The notes under the pieces were generated by a model that worked only from the letters and a program-made list of their open reading frames with translations, had not been told where the DNA came from and ran no database searches. From Erysipelotrichaceae bacterium (GTDB lineage Bacteria; Bacillota_I; Bacilli_A; Erysipelotrichales; Erysipelotrichaceae), in NCBI GenBank assembly GCA_030528645.1, contig JAUMYM010000002.1, positions 1 through 64,000 on the forward strand: a stretch of 64,000 nucleotides of DNA. The letters run 5' to 3'. A program made the translations under genes and the position numbers. Below, piece by piece: positions 10,069 to 18,108 of the stretch. Each line of letters starts with the position of its first letter. Positions within the stretch are counted from its first letter, which is position 1.

Positions 10069-10750
10069 GTTTAAAATAGCCTCCTTGGAATGTATCGGCT
10101 ACAATGACACCAGCTTCTAATACAATGGTACGTTTTTGGTGTTTATTTACCAATGCTTCATCATGCGTAACCATTAAAATCGTCGTATTTTCTTCACGGT
10201 TAATTTTCTCTAATAACACCATGATTTCATCTGACTTTGTAGGATCAAGATTACCGGTAGGCTCATCGGCAATCAATACTTTTGGTTTATTCGCAATTGC
10301 TCGAGCAATCGCCACACGTTGTTGTTGACCACCACTTAATTCACTTGGAAAAGCATTACCTTTATCATCTAAACCAACTAAATTCATCACTTCACGCACA
10401 CGTCGACGTATGATATTTTTAGGTGCATCAATTACCTCTAAGGCATACGCAATGTTTTCAAACACAGTCTTACGCTCTAACAAACGATAATCCTGAAAAA
10501 CCACCCCAATGTTACGACGATAAATGGGAACTTTTGAATGTTTTAATTTTCCTACATTAATCCCGGCTACAATCACACTACCCTTGCTAGGAATTTCTTC
10601 ACCATCCAATAATTTAATTAACGTAGACTTCCCGGAACCTGTAGGACCAATGATATATACAAACTCACCTTGATGAATCGTTAAATTTACTCCATTTAAC
10701 GCCTTAACACCATTTTTATAAGCTTTCACCGCATCTTTTAACTCAATCAT
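10061..10750 (-). CDS. ftsE: Cell-division ATP-binding protein FtsE
   Basis: 229 residues, the standard FtsE length. Walker A GPTGSGKST, the Q-loop VFQDYRLL, the signature LSGGQQQRVAIARA, Walker B VLIADEPTGNLD and the H-loop MVTHD are all present. It powers the FtsX-linked hydrolase encoded just downstream. The ATG follows the YitT gene by 10 bases, so the run from YitT through ftsE-ftsX and the M23 hydrolase could be a single transcript. Confidence 0.97.
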   Translation of the reverse strand: MIELKDAVKAYKNGVKALNGVNLTIHQGEFVYIIGPTGSGKSTLIKLLDGEEIPSKGSVIVAGINVGKLKHSKVPIYRRNIGVVFQDYRLLERKTVFENIAYALEVIDAPKNIIRRRVREVMNLVGLDDKGNAFPSELSGGQQQRVAIARAIANKPKVLIADEPTGNLDPTKSDEIMVLLEKINREENTTILMVTHDEALVNKHQKRTIVLEAGVIVADTFQGGYFKHD

Positions 10751-10760
10751 AACTTACCTC

Positions 10761-11612
10761 TTATATTCTAAACCCATAAGAGAATCCCTCTCCTCTTACT
10801 TCATTGGTCTCACTTGCAATGACAAACGCGTTTCGATCAATTACATGTATCAAATCCAGTAATGTTTGATACTCATCATGACCTACTACCACCAGTATTA
10901 CTTTTTTATCTTCACCAGTAAAGCCACCTTTAGCATCACTAATGGTTGCCCCACGGTCTAACTCTTTAATAATCGCTTCATTAATACGTGTATACTCGTT
11001 AGAGATAATTTGTACCGCCAATACCTTACGAGCATTAAACGACATCACTTTATCTATCCCAAAGGATACCGCAAAAACCGAAAGCAATCCAATCAATACC
11101 GGCTGCATACCATAGATAAATAAACCAAAAATTACTGTTAAGGCATCGATTACAAAGACAACCTTACTTACCGGAATACGAAAATAATGATGAATGATTA
11201 AAGCTGGAATATCCATACCACCGGTACTAGCTCCATTACGCACTACAATACCAATCCCAATTCCAACCAACAAGCCACCATATAAACTAGCCAAAATAGG
11301 CATGAGTTCAAACTGCAAGTGTAAACGAGATAATACCGTTAAAAAAAGCGGAAATACAATGGTACTTACAATGGTCTTTAATGCAAAGGATTTTCCAAGT
11401 GTTAAAGAACCCAAAATAAATAAACCAATGACCAAACCATTAACTAACGTTGTTGTATCAAGCGGGATAAAAACCTTTAATAAAATCGCAACACCGGCAC
11501 TACCACCTGTTAATATATTAAAGGGAATAATAAAAATCCCTACACCAAGCGCTAAAATAAAATTACCAAGTAGGACAATCGCTATATCCTTGGCAAGTCT
11601 TCTAATCTTCAT
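10761..11612 (-). CDS. YitT-family membrane protein with DUF2179 domain (copy 1)
   Basis: 283 residues. Five or six hydrophobic helices (first at about 10-35) make up the YitT/DUF161 membrane part, including the family motif RNGASTGGMDIPALI. The C-terminal ~90 residues (KVLAVQIISNEYTRINEAII ... SETNEVRGEGFSY) form the soluble DUF2179 domain. Function is not established; related proteins are annotated as putative transporters. A paralogue lies at 44779-45633. The start is set by AGGTGA upstream of the ATG. A TATAAT at 11630-11635 could be its -10 box, divergent from the FemX-type gene. Confidence 0.88.
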   Translation of the reverse strand: MKIRRLAKDIAIVLLGNFILALGVGIFIIPFNILTGGSAGVAILLKVFIPLDTTTLVNGLVIGLFILGSLTLGKSFALKTIVSTIVFPLFLTVLSRLHLQFELMPILASLYGGLLVGIGIGIVVRNGASTGGMDIPALIIHHYFRIPVSKVVFVIDALTVIFGLFIYGMQPVLIGLLSVFAVSFGIDKVMSFNARKVLAVQIISNEYTRINEAIIKELDRGATISDAKGGFTGEDKKVILVVVGHDEYQTLLDLIHVIDRNAFVIASETNEVRGEGFSYGFRI

Positions 11613-11712
11613 CTAATCACCTAGTTTCTATTATACACTAATATCCCAGATAAACATCGGTTATTTATGTGAAAGTATTATCACATTACTTAAAAATACT
11701 CTTAATAATTTA

Positions 11713-11721
11713 TGTTATAAT
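11713..11721 (+). promoter_or_regulatory. Extended -10 promoter for the FemX-type gene
   Basis: TGTTATAAT fits the extended -10 consensus (TGnTATAAT) and lies 17 bases before the ATG at 11738. No good -35 box is seen, as is common with extended -10 promoters. Its position argues against translation from the GTG at 11669. Confidence 0.6.
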
Positions 11722-11737
11722 CATGTTGGTGAATACA

Positions 11738-12946
11738 ATGTTAAAATTTAAAATAAATATTTCAAAAGAAGAATACGATGCCTTTATGAATCAGCATCCT
11801 TTTAATAACTTACTGCAAAGCTATCGTTGGGGAATTGTAAAAAATCAAAGCTTTATCCCTTATTATTTAGGTCTATATAAAGATGAACAACTCATCGCAA
11901 CTGCATTATTATTAACTAAAAAAATCTTACGTTTCTTTACGATGTTTTACATTTGTAAAGGTCCTTTGTTCTTAAATTACGAAGAAGAAAGCTTTGCCTT
12001 TTTTCAAAAAGAATTAAAGCATTTCGCAAGAAAAAAACAAGCCATTTTAATTAAAATTGCCCCTGCAGAAATACTATGTACTTATAAACCCAATGAAGAA
12101 GAATGTAAGGAGCATCCTTATCAATTTTTAGATACCTTATACAAGAAACACCACTACATCACAAACCCGTTATCGAAAGATTTAAACGCAACCATTGAAC
12201 CACGCATTACCATGGTGACAGATTTAACAAAAGAACCTTTATTAAAAGGATTTCATTCTTCTGTGAAATCATCGATTAAACTATGCGAAAAACACTGTGT
12301 CGAAATCATGGAAAGTGATGATTTACATATTTTTTATGACTTAATGGTTCAAACCGGTAAACGTGATGCCTTTAACATTCGACCATATAGCTACTTTAGA
12401 CACCTAAAAGATAGTTTACAAGAACAATGCAAATTGTTTTATGCCCGTTTGAATATTCCCAAAGAATATCATCAACTACAAACGATGCTGAAACAATTTA
12501 AACAACGCCTATCCACAATCAACGACCCTAATCATCATGAATGTAAAGATTTAAACGATCAAATCATAAAAACGGAAAAACTCTTAGAACAAATACTCCC
12601 TTACTATGAAAAAAACATCGACTATCTTTATCTATCAAGTGCCTTAATGACCTATCAAGGAAACATTAGTTATTATCTATATGCCGCAAGCAACAATGAA
12701 GTACGAGGGATTAATGCTTCTAGTTACTTAGTTTATCAAACCATGTTAGATAGTCAAAAAAATGGCTATCACTACTATGACTTTGGTGGAGTAAGTGGAT
12801 ACCAAACAAAAGAAGAAGATCCACATCACTATGGCTTATATGAATTTAAGCGTAAGTTTAACACTCAATACTATTGTCGTTTCATGGAATATAACTACAG
12901 TAATCCCTTATTCTTAGCGATTTTAAAGGCAATGGGTAAGATTTAA
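11738..12946 (+). CDS. FemX/MurM-type tRNA-dependent aminoacyl ligase (peptidoglycan cross-bridge)
   Basis: 402 residues from the ATG at 11738. The family (FemABX, GNAT fold) transfers amino acids from aminoacyl-tRNA to the peptidoglycan stem peptide, usually on lipid II at the inner membrane face. Visible signs: the N-terminal LLQSYRWGIVKNQSFIPYYLG (QS-WG motif), the block IRPYSYFRHLKDSLQEQCKLFYA, a charged helical insert (about 245-290) matching the coiled-coil arm, and the closing YDFGGVSGYQTKEEDPHHYGLYEFKRKF with its G-x-x-x-F-K-x-x-F signature (read in pieces). A longer frame back to a GTG at 11669 would add 23 hydrophobic residues, but an extended -10 box lies inside that stretch and GGTGA precedes this ATG. 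Which amino acid is added cannot be told. Confidence 0.9.
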   Translation: MLKFKINISKEEYDAFMNQHPFNNLLQSYRWGIVKNQSFIPYYLGLYKDEQLIATALLLTKKILRFFTMFYICKGPLFLNYEEESFAFFQKELKHFARKKQAILIKIAPAEILCTYKPNEEECKEHPYQFLDTLYKKHHYITNPLSKDLNATIEPRITMVTDLTKEPLLKGFHSSVKSSIKLCEKHCVEIMESDDLHIFYDLMVQTGKRDAFNIRPYSYFRHLKDSLQEQCKLFYARLNIPKEYHQLQTMLKQFKQRLSTINDPNHHECKDLNDQIIKTEKLLEQILPYYEKNIDYLYLSSALMTYQGNISYYLYAASNNEVRGINASSYLVYQTMLDSQKNGYHYYDFGGVSGYQTKEEDPHHYGLYEFKRKFNTQYYCRFMEYNYSNPLFLAILKAMGKI

Positions 12947-12996
12947 TGAATCTTTATTTATGAAATATGATAAAATGTAAGTGAGGAGGATATATC

Positions 12997-13320
12997 ATGA
13001 AATTAGTTTTAGCAATCGTATCAAATGATGATAGTTCAAGTGTATCTTCAGCTTTAACAAAAGCCAATTATCAAGTCACAAAACTTGCGACAACAGGTGG
13101 ATTTTTAAAGGCAGGAAATACCACTATGATCGTAGGGATTGAAGATGACAAGGTTGAAGATGTCATCCGTATTATCGGTGAACAATCAAAACGTCGTACT
13201 GAAATTGTTCCATCAACCGCTTCTTATGATATTGGTAGATATGCCTCATTCCCTGTTGAAGTACAAGTAGGTGGTGCTACCATATTTGTTCTTGAAGTCT
13301 CACAATTTTTAAAACTATAA
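12997..13320 (+). CDS. darA: Cyclic-di-AMP receptor, DarA/PstA type (DUF970)
   Basis: 107 residues, the exact family size. DarA/PstA proteins are PII-like trimers that bind c-di-AMP; their downstream target is not settled. Recognisable features are the beta strand MKLVLAIVSNDD, the T-loop start TTGGFLKAGNTTMIVGI with its c-di-AMP-contacting Thr/Gly residues, and the C-terminal VGGATIFVLEV. AGGAGG sits 9 bases before the ATG. A strong terminator follows, so it may be monocistronic or cotranscribed with the FemX-type gene 50 bases upstream. In Bacillus and Staphylococcus the homologue sits near tmk/holB, unlike here. Confidence 0.93.
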   Translation: MKLVLAIVSNDDSSSVSSALTKANYQVTKLATTGGFLKAGNTTMIVGIEDDKVEDVIRIIGEQSKRRTEIVPSTASYDIGRYASFPVEVQVGGATIFVLEVSQFLKL

Positions 13321-13326
13321 TAAAAG

Positions 13327-13357
13327 TTAAGGTTGTAAATCTTTTTACAACTTTTTC
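13327..13357 (+). terminator. Intrinsic terminator after darA
   Basis: GTTGTAAA (13332-13339) pairs with TTTACAAC (13344-13351) around TCTT, followed by five T residues. It closes darA before the macro-domain gene. Confidence 0.8.
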
Positions 13358-13374
13358 TTTCTACAGGAGGATTT

Positions 13375-14325
13375 ATGCCCTTTACTATTATAAGAAATGA
13401 CTTAGTCAACATGAAGGTCGATGCCATTGTGAGTTCAAGCGATGAACAATTAAGCAAAAACGGGTGGCTCAACGCTAAAATACACGATGTTGCAGGTCAA
13501 GAATTACTGGAAGCTTGTAAACGTTTAAAACCATGTAAGATTGGGGAAGTCAAAGTTACTTCAGGCTACCACTTACCGGCACACTACATCTTTTTTACTG
13601 TTACGCCTTTTTATCATGCCGGTTTGACGTATGAAGAACAATTAAAACAATGTTATACCACATGTTTGAAAGAAGCACTTCATCGCAATCTTGCCTCGAT
13701 TGCCTTTCCTTTGCTGGCTACCGGTGCCAATCAATGCCCAAAAGAACTATCCTTAACCCTAGCGTTGCGTGTCTTTAGCGATTTTCTTATGAAACATGAA
13801 TTAGATATTTACTTAGTCGTCTACGATGAAGATGCCTTTCAAGTATCGAATAAACTTTTCCCTGTACAAGAATATATTGACGATCACTATCTGGAACAAG
13901 CAAAGACCTATCTTACTTCTCGTATTGAAAGACCTTATGTTTTCAATGAAGAGGCAAGCGTCCAACACTTTGTTAAGCAGCTTCTTCAAGATAGTTTCTC
14001 TTTAACCTTAATGCAACTTATCAAAGAAAAAAAGATGGAACCCAAAGAAGTCTATAAACGAGCAAACATCGATCGTAAACTCTTTTCCAAGATAAAAAAT
14101 GATGTTCACTATCGTCCTAGTAAACCAACCGTAGTAGCCTTTGCGATTGCCTTAAAACTTAACTTAGAAGAAACCAAACACCTTCTACAAAGTGCAGGCT
14201 ATGCCCTATCTTACAGTTATGTCTTTGATATTATTATTGAATATTACATTACACAGGAAATCTATGATATTTTTGAAATCAATGAGGCTCTCTTTTATTT
14301 TGATCAAACGTTATTAGGTTTTTAA
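13375..14325 (+). CDS. Divergent macro-domain protein with C-terminal HTH-like domain
   Basis: 316 residues. Residues 1-160 have the macro-domain plan: VRNDx-like start (IIRNDLVNMKVDAIV), GEVKVTSGYHLPAHYIFF, then SIAFPLLATGANQCP. Macro domains bind or remove ADP-ribose and related nucleotides. Key positions are altered: the usual NAAN after VDAIV reads SSSD (20-23), the Gly-rich GGGVDGAIH loop reads KNGWLNAKIH, so the catalytic Asp/Asn pair is not conserved. The C-terminal ~115 residues (LMQLIKEKKMEPKEVYKRANIDRKLF ... ALSYSYVFDIIIEYYI, read in pieces) match a tail domain I recognise from other Firmicutes proteins; it resembles an XRE-type helix-turn-helix but has no settled function. AGGAGG precedes the ATG. 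A VWA gene follows after a terminator. Likely an ADP-ribose or nucleotide reader rather than a hydrolase (inference). Confidence 0.75.
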   Translation: MPFTIIRNDLVNMKVDAIVSSSDEQLSKNGWLNAKIHDVAGQELLEACKRLKPCKIGEVKVTSGYHLPAHYIFFTVTPFYHAGLTYEEQLKQCYTTCLKEALHRNLASIAFPLLATGANQCPKELSLTLALRVFSDFLMKHELDIYLVVYDEDAFQVSNKLFPVQEYIDDHYLEQAKTYLTSRIERPYVFNEEASVQHFVKQLLQDSFSLTLMQLIKEKKMEPKEVYKRANIDRKLFSKIKNDVHYRPSKPTVVAFAIALKLNLEETKHLLQSAGYALSYSYVFDIIIEYYITQEIYDIFEINEALFYFDQTLLGF

Positions 14326-14352
14326 AAGGTCGCTTAGCAAACGACCTTTTTT
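14324..14352 (+). terminator. Intrinsic terminator after the macro-domain gene
   Basis: AAAGGTCG (14325-14332) pairs with CGACCTTT (14342-14349) around a 9-base loop and is followed by further T residues. It implies the VWA gene downstream has its own promoter. Confidence 0.8.
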
Positions 14353-14394
14353 CTTTTTCATAGCGCTATACTATAAATACTAGGAGGTATGAAT

Positions 14395-15039
14395 ATGAAA
14401 CAAAAACACATGGAACTCATCTTTATCTTAGATTGTAGCGGATCAATGGACGGACTACAAGAACAAACGATCAAGGGGTTCAACGATATGATACTAAAGC
14501 AAAAAGAATGTGAAGGAGACGTATATGTTACAACCGTACTGTTTAACGATAAAGTCAAAAAACTCCATAACGCCATTCCTTTAAAGGAACTACAACCACT
14601 AACAGAAAAAGACTATCAGGTATCCGGATACACTGCATTATTAGATGCGGTAGGACAAACGATCTTAAGCATGATCCAGCGTCAAAAACATGCACAACCG
14701 GATAAACGTGCCGATAAAGTCATGTTTATTATCACAACCGATGGTATGGAAAATGCCAGTCGTGAATTTACGTATGCAAGTTTAAAACGACTTATTAACG
14801 CTCAAAAAACAAACTATCAATGGGAATTTATCTTTCTAGGTGCAAACATTGATGCAGAAGAAACTGCGATGAAATTTGGTATCAACAAAAATCGTACAAG
14901 TAATTTTATCAGTGATAGTAAAGGGACAACCTTAAATTATCGTGTATTAAACGAAACAATAAAACACTATCGTAAAACTTGTCAAGTAAAAGAAAACTGG
15001 AACGAAGAAATCAAAGAAGATTATAACAATCGTTCTTAA
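14395..15039 (+). CDS. VWA-domain protein (TerY-like)
   Basis: 214 residues, essentially one von Willebrand A domain. The metal-ion-dependent adhesion site is complete: DCSGSM near the N-terminus, the Thr in SGYTALLDAVG, and the Asp in TTDGMENAS. There is no signal peptide, so it is cytoplasmic. Such small intracellular VWA proteins (TerY-like) assemble complexes in stress, phage-defence or tellurite-type loci, often beside a PP2C phosphatase and a kinase; neither is present here. The ATG at 14395 is chosen because AGGAGG at 14382-14387 lies 7 bases before it, whereas the ATG at 14389 is only 1 base from that site. It follows the macro-domain gene; a functional link is plausible but unproven. 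Confidence 0.82.
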   Translation: MKQKHMELIFILDCSGSMDGLQEQTIKGFNDMILKQKECEGDVYVTTVLFNDKVKKLHNAIPLKELQPLTEKDYQVSGYTALLDAVGQTILSMIQRQKHAQPDKRADKVMFIITTDGMENASREFTYASLKRLINAQKTNYQWEFIFLGANIDAEETAMKFGINKNRTSNFISDSKGTTLNYRVLNETIKHYRKTCQVKENWNEEIKEDYNNRS

Positions 15040-15055
15040 TGTTAAAAAGAAACTT

Positions 15056-15079
15056 TATTTCTATACTATAATAGAAATA
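15056..15079 (+). promoter_or_regulatory. TATAAT within a 9-bp inverted repeat upstream of the AlaX-type gene
   Basis: TATTTCTAT (15056-15064) and ATAGAAATA (15071-15079) form a perfect inverted repeat with a 6-base spacer. A TATAAT -10 box (15067-15072) lies inside it, and the start codon is 12 bases downstream. It could be an operator overlapping the promoter or a weak hairpin at the mRNA 5' end. Confidence 0.45.
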
Positions 15080-15090
15080 GAGGTGAGAAG

Positions 15091-16209
15091 ATGACAAGAC
15101 AATATGATGATTTCTTAAAGTTACAATGTAATACTACAATTAAAGAGGAACAAGATGGCTACTATGCCTTTGAAGAAACCATCTTTTATGGTGAAAAAGG
15201 TGGTGCATTAAGTGATGAAGGATGGATTAATCAACAACCTGTTGTTGATTTAAAATGGATCAACGATACCCTTTACCATAAGGTAGATAACACCTTAGAA
15301 AATCCCATTCACATGGAAGTCAATCAAGATGTTCGTTATATCAATACTGCCGTGCAAAGTGCTTTACATATTATGGATGGATACTATGAAAAAAGAGGTT
15401 TACGTATTTTAGCCATTGGAGTACATCCAAATAATCAATGGTATGAAGTAGATAGCAAAGAGATCGATGAAACACATTTACAAGAAGTACAAGCGTTTAT
15501 GAATACAATCATTCGTAATCCAATTAAAACGGAATTTCAGTATATCAAAGGAAATGAATATCCCGATGAGCGTTATCAAAAGTTTGATGAAGTTCGTCTT
15601 GTAAAGTTTGCAGATGTAAACTGTCAACCATGTGGTACTCTTCACTTAAAAGATACAGCTCAAATTGAAAGTTTTGTAGTCTTAGATTATGAAAAAACAT
15701 CACGTGGTACACGTATCTTTATTACATGTAATGTGGTTACAAACCAACGCTTAAAAGACTATCATCAATTACTTAAACGTATCAGTCAAACATTAAGTGT
15801 ACCTAAAGAAGAAATAGAAACCAATATAGGACATATCTTATCAACAAGTAAAACCCTTAAAAAAGAAGTAGATACTTTGAAAAAAGAACTGCTGACTTAT
15901 AAAGCAAAAGAACTATTGAACAATCAAGAAGCCTTGTTATACTATGACACCAAAGATCCAAACGAACTACGTTCCATCGCTTCTACGATTCTGAATCAAA
16001 TTCATCAAGATACCATTCTTTATACTATCATACAAAACGAACTTCACTTTGCCTTATTATCCATCCATGATCAAGCTCGATTGTATTTGGAAGAACTTAA
16101 AAAAGTAGCGGAAACAACAGGTGGAGGTTCTTTAAAAATTGTTACAGGAAAAACACAACTATCAAAAGAAGCTTTTGTAAGCATTCTTACTGACTATATG
16201 AAAAAATAA
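15091..16209 (+). CDS. AlaX-type alanyl-tRNA editing protein with a substituted zinc ligand
   Basis: 372 residues, the size of the long Firmicutes AlaX-like proteins. The start of the AlaRS second-additional/editing fold is clear (ETIFYGEKGGALSDEGWI resembles the T-x-F-Y-P-x-x-G-G-Q-x-x-D-x-G motif). The family hydrolyses Ser- or Gly-mischarged tRNA-Ala using a zinc site HxxxH...CxxxH. Here the first pair reads QSALH, with Gln replacing the first His, while the second pair, CGTLH, is intact. A coiled segment (about 240-270) and a DHHA1-like end (TGGGSLKIVTGK) follow. The loss of one ligand may change or weaken activity. GAGGTGA precedes the ATG. Confidence 0.8.
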   Translation: MTRQYDDFLKLQCNTTIKEEQDGYYAFEETIFYGEKGGALSDEGWINQQPVVDLKWINDTLYHKVDNTLENPIHMEVNQDVRYINTAVQSALHIMDGYYEKRGLRILAIGVHPNNQWYEVDSKEIDETHLQEVQAFMNTIIRNPIKTEFQYIKGNEYPDERYQKFDEVRLVKFADVNCQPCGTLHLKDTAQIESFVVLDYEKTSRGTRIFITCNVVTNQRLKDYHQLLKRISQTLSVPKEEIETNIGHILSTSKTLKKEVDTLKKELLTYKAKELLNNQEALLYYDTKDPNELRSIASTILNQIHQDTILYTIIQNELHFALLSIHDQARLYLEELKKVAETTGGGSLKIVTGKTQLSKEAFVSILTDYMKK

Positions 16210-16232
16210 CAGAGACATCTCTGTTATTTTTT
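16203..16232. terminator. Bidirectional terminator between convergent genes
   Basis: AAAATAACAGAG (16203-16214) pairs with CTCTGTTATTTT (16219-16230) around ACAT. Both arms end in A/T runs, so it can end the AlaX-type gene (plus) and the SseB-like gene (minus). Confidence 0.88.
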
Positions 16233-16949
16233 ATAAAACAATTCACTTTGTTTTGCTAATAATAAAGCTTGTGGACCATAATAATTTAATAAAACATAAG
16301 GCTTGCCATGTAACAAAGGCTCTACAACACGTTGAATACGTTTAAATAATAAATCTTCTTTAATATTAGAAAACTCTACAATAATATTATAACCATGACC
16401 CGTATTTTGAAGATAGGCTTTCTTTACAAAACTACTACGCTTAAATAACGTTATTAAAGCTTCTTTTATTTTTCCATCTTGATTTTCTTCTACATAATCA
16501 ACAGAGGCATCATCTAAATCATCTTCTTTTAATCTTTGCAAAGCATTACGAGTAATAATCATATTCTCATTACGTGGATTGATCACTAAACCCTTGACTT
16601 CTTCTTTGTTCTGTAAAATAAGTGTTATATACATCTTCCATGTTGTAACAATCGGAAATGGCTTTTTCATAGCGTGAAACCATTCTTCAAACTGTTGATA
16701 ATCGGTAAAAACAGGTAAATAAATATCTTCTTGATTGTTTCTTAAAATTGAGAAATTTACTTTAGTCTGTTCATCAATGACATAATTACCATGACTATCT
16801 TTCATGGGTTCTTCTTCAAACACAACCGGTGTGATGAAATGGGCTTCTTTGATTGCTTCAAACAATAGATCCTCTGACTCTAATGTCATTTCTTCTCTTA
16901 AACGCTGTATCGCTTCAATTAAATGTTGATTCCTGATGGGTAAATTCAT
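16224..16949 (-). CDS. SseB-like protein
   Basis: 241 residues. The middle block FSILRNNQEDIYLPVFTDYQ followed by FEEWFHAMKKPFPIV matches the N-terminal SseB domain (a short enzyme-like fold with a conserved P-V-F-T-D), and KGLVINPRNENMIITRNAL matches its end. The last ~90 residues (IKEALITLFKRSSFVKKAYL) fit the SseB C-terminal domain. SseB was named for enhanced serine sensitivity in Escherichia coli; its molecular role is unknown. No signal peptide or membrane helix is visible. It lies alone between a convergent terminator and the tagO terminator, so it is likely transcribed separately. Confidence 0.75.
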   Translation of the reverse strand: MNLPIRNQHLIEAIQRLREEMTLESEDLLFEAIKEAHFITPVVFEEEPMKDSHGNYVIDEQTKVNFSILRNNQEDIYLPVFTDYQQFEEWFHAMKKPFPIVTTWKMYITLILQNKEEVKGLVINPRNENMIITRNALQRLKEDDLDDASVDYVEENQDGKIKEALITLFKRSSFVKKAYLQNTGHGYNIIVEFSNIKEDLLFKRIQRVVEPLLHGKPYVLLNYYGPQALLLAKQSELFYKK

Positions 16950-16967
16950 AATGTTCTCCTTATCAAA

Positions 16968-16992
16968 TAAAAATGATGCCTAGGCATCATCA
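16968..16992 (-). terminator. Intrinsic terminator after tagO-like gene
   Basis: The near-perfect palindrome ATGATGCCTAGGCATCAT spans 16973-16990 and is followed on the minus strand by TTTT-rich sequence. The stop codon of the glycosyltransferase lies in its centre. Confidence 0.75.
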
Positions 16993-18092
16993 TGTATACG
17001 ATTTGCCTCAAAAAAAGCATGTTTACTTTTTCGGGGCCATTTTATTGTACGACGCAACAATCCAATCACTGGATGAAAGCGAGGATTAATCATACCGGTT
17101 AACTCAATAAAAATCCAAGCGATGAAACTAAATAACACCAGTAAGACAACACCATAAAATTCATTGAAATAACTTACAATAGCCCCAATACCAAATACTA
17201 TTGTAACAGCATATAGGACTAACACGCTTCTTTTATGCCCAAGACCAATCTTAAACATTAAGACATGATGAACATGCGACTTATCCGCATCACTAATCTT
17301 TTGACCGTTGAGCTTACGACGTATAATCGCCAATACGGTATCTGATAATGGTACAAATAAGATGATAATAGGAAACCCTAAAGTAATAAATGTACTTGTC
17401 TTAAACCCTAACAACGATAAACAAGCAATCATAAACCCTAAAAACAAAGCTCCGGAATCTCCAACAAAGATAGAAGCCGGATGAAAATTATAAGGCAGAA
17501 ATCCTGCAATCGCTCCTGCCAGCATTAATGAAATTAACACTACATCACGACGACCCATAAAAAACCCTAGTAAGCCAATGACACAGACAACAATTAAACT
17601 AATTCCACTGCTTAATCCATCTAATCCATCAATGAGATTAATCGCATTGGTTACACCTAAAATCCAAATAAATGAAACGAGATACGATAAAGCTTGTAAA
17701 TCAATCTTTAAAAATGGTAATGATATGGTTGTCAGTGTTACATTCCCTATGACAATGGCACATAAAGCACCAATCGATTGAAAGATAACCTTCATCAACG
17801 GAGATAAATTAAACATATCATCCAATAAACCACAAAGGAAAATAATGATACCACCAACAAGGATTCCATTGATGGTTTGATCGGCATTGATATACACTGC
17901 CATACTAATAAGAAATGCTAAAAAAATCGCCAAGCCACCAATTCGAACAATTTTACCTTGATGAACTGTGCGATTATTTTCCATGGCATAAGCTTCTACA
18001 CGATAGCCAATATATTTAGCAACCGGAACCAACAATAACGATAAGATAAATGGTAAGCTAAAAAACTTTAAGGCACCCATGACTAAATTCAT
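16980..18092 (-). CDS. tagO: Undecaprenyl-phosphate N-acetylglucosaminyl-1-phosphate transferase (TagO/WecA type)
   Basis: 370 residues with about ten hydrophobic helices. This membrane enzyme transfers GlcNAc-1-phosphate from UDP-GlcNAc to undecaprenyl phosphate, the first step of wall teichoic acid or related glycopolymer synthesis. Family motifs are all readable: GLLDDMFNLSPLMKVIFQ (metal-binding DD), NAINLIDGLDGLSSG, GDSGALFLGFM, and HVHH in the last cytoplasmic loop (absent from MraY, typical of TagO/WecA). It starts 16 bases after mbl, so wall-polymer initiation is physically linked to a cell-shape gene. No other tag genes are present. Confidence 0.93.
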   Translation of the reverse strand: MNLVMGALKFFSLPFILSLLLVPVAKYIGYRVEAYAMENNRTVHQGKIVRIGGLAIFLAFLISMAVYINADQTINGILVGGIIIFLCGLLDDMFNLSPLMKVIFQSIGALCAIVIGNVTLTTISLPFLKIDLQALSYLVSFIWILGVTNAINLIDGLDGLSSGISLIVVCVIGLLGFFMGRRDVVLISLMLAGAIAGFLPYNFHPASIFVGDSGALFLGFMIACLSLLGFKTSTFITLGFPIIILFVPLSDTVLAIIRRKLNGQKISDADKSHVHHVLMFKIGLGHKRSVLVLYAVTIVFGIGAIVSYFNEFYGVVLLVLFSFIAWIFIELTGMINPRFHPVIGLLRRTIKWPRKSKHAFFEANRIHDDA

Positions 18093-18108
18093 ACCATGAT
18101 CCTCTTAT

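Noticed and set aside
11669-11737. Hydrophobic N-terminal anchor on the FemX-type ligase from a GTG
   Set aside because: An extended -10 promoter lies inside it, there is no ribosome site before the GTG, and the family starts near the ATG at 11738.
13224-13472. Minus-strand frame across the darA-macro boundary
   Set aside because: It spans a clear terminator and two genes on the other strand, and has no recognisable domain.
13375-15039. TerY-P triad (VWA, PP2C phosphatase, kinase) or full defence island
   Set aside because: Neither a phosphatase nor a kinase is present, and the flanking genes are housekeeping. Only the pair can be claimed.
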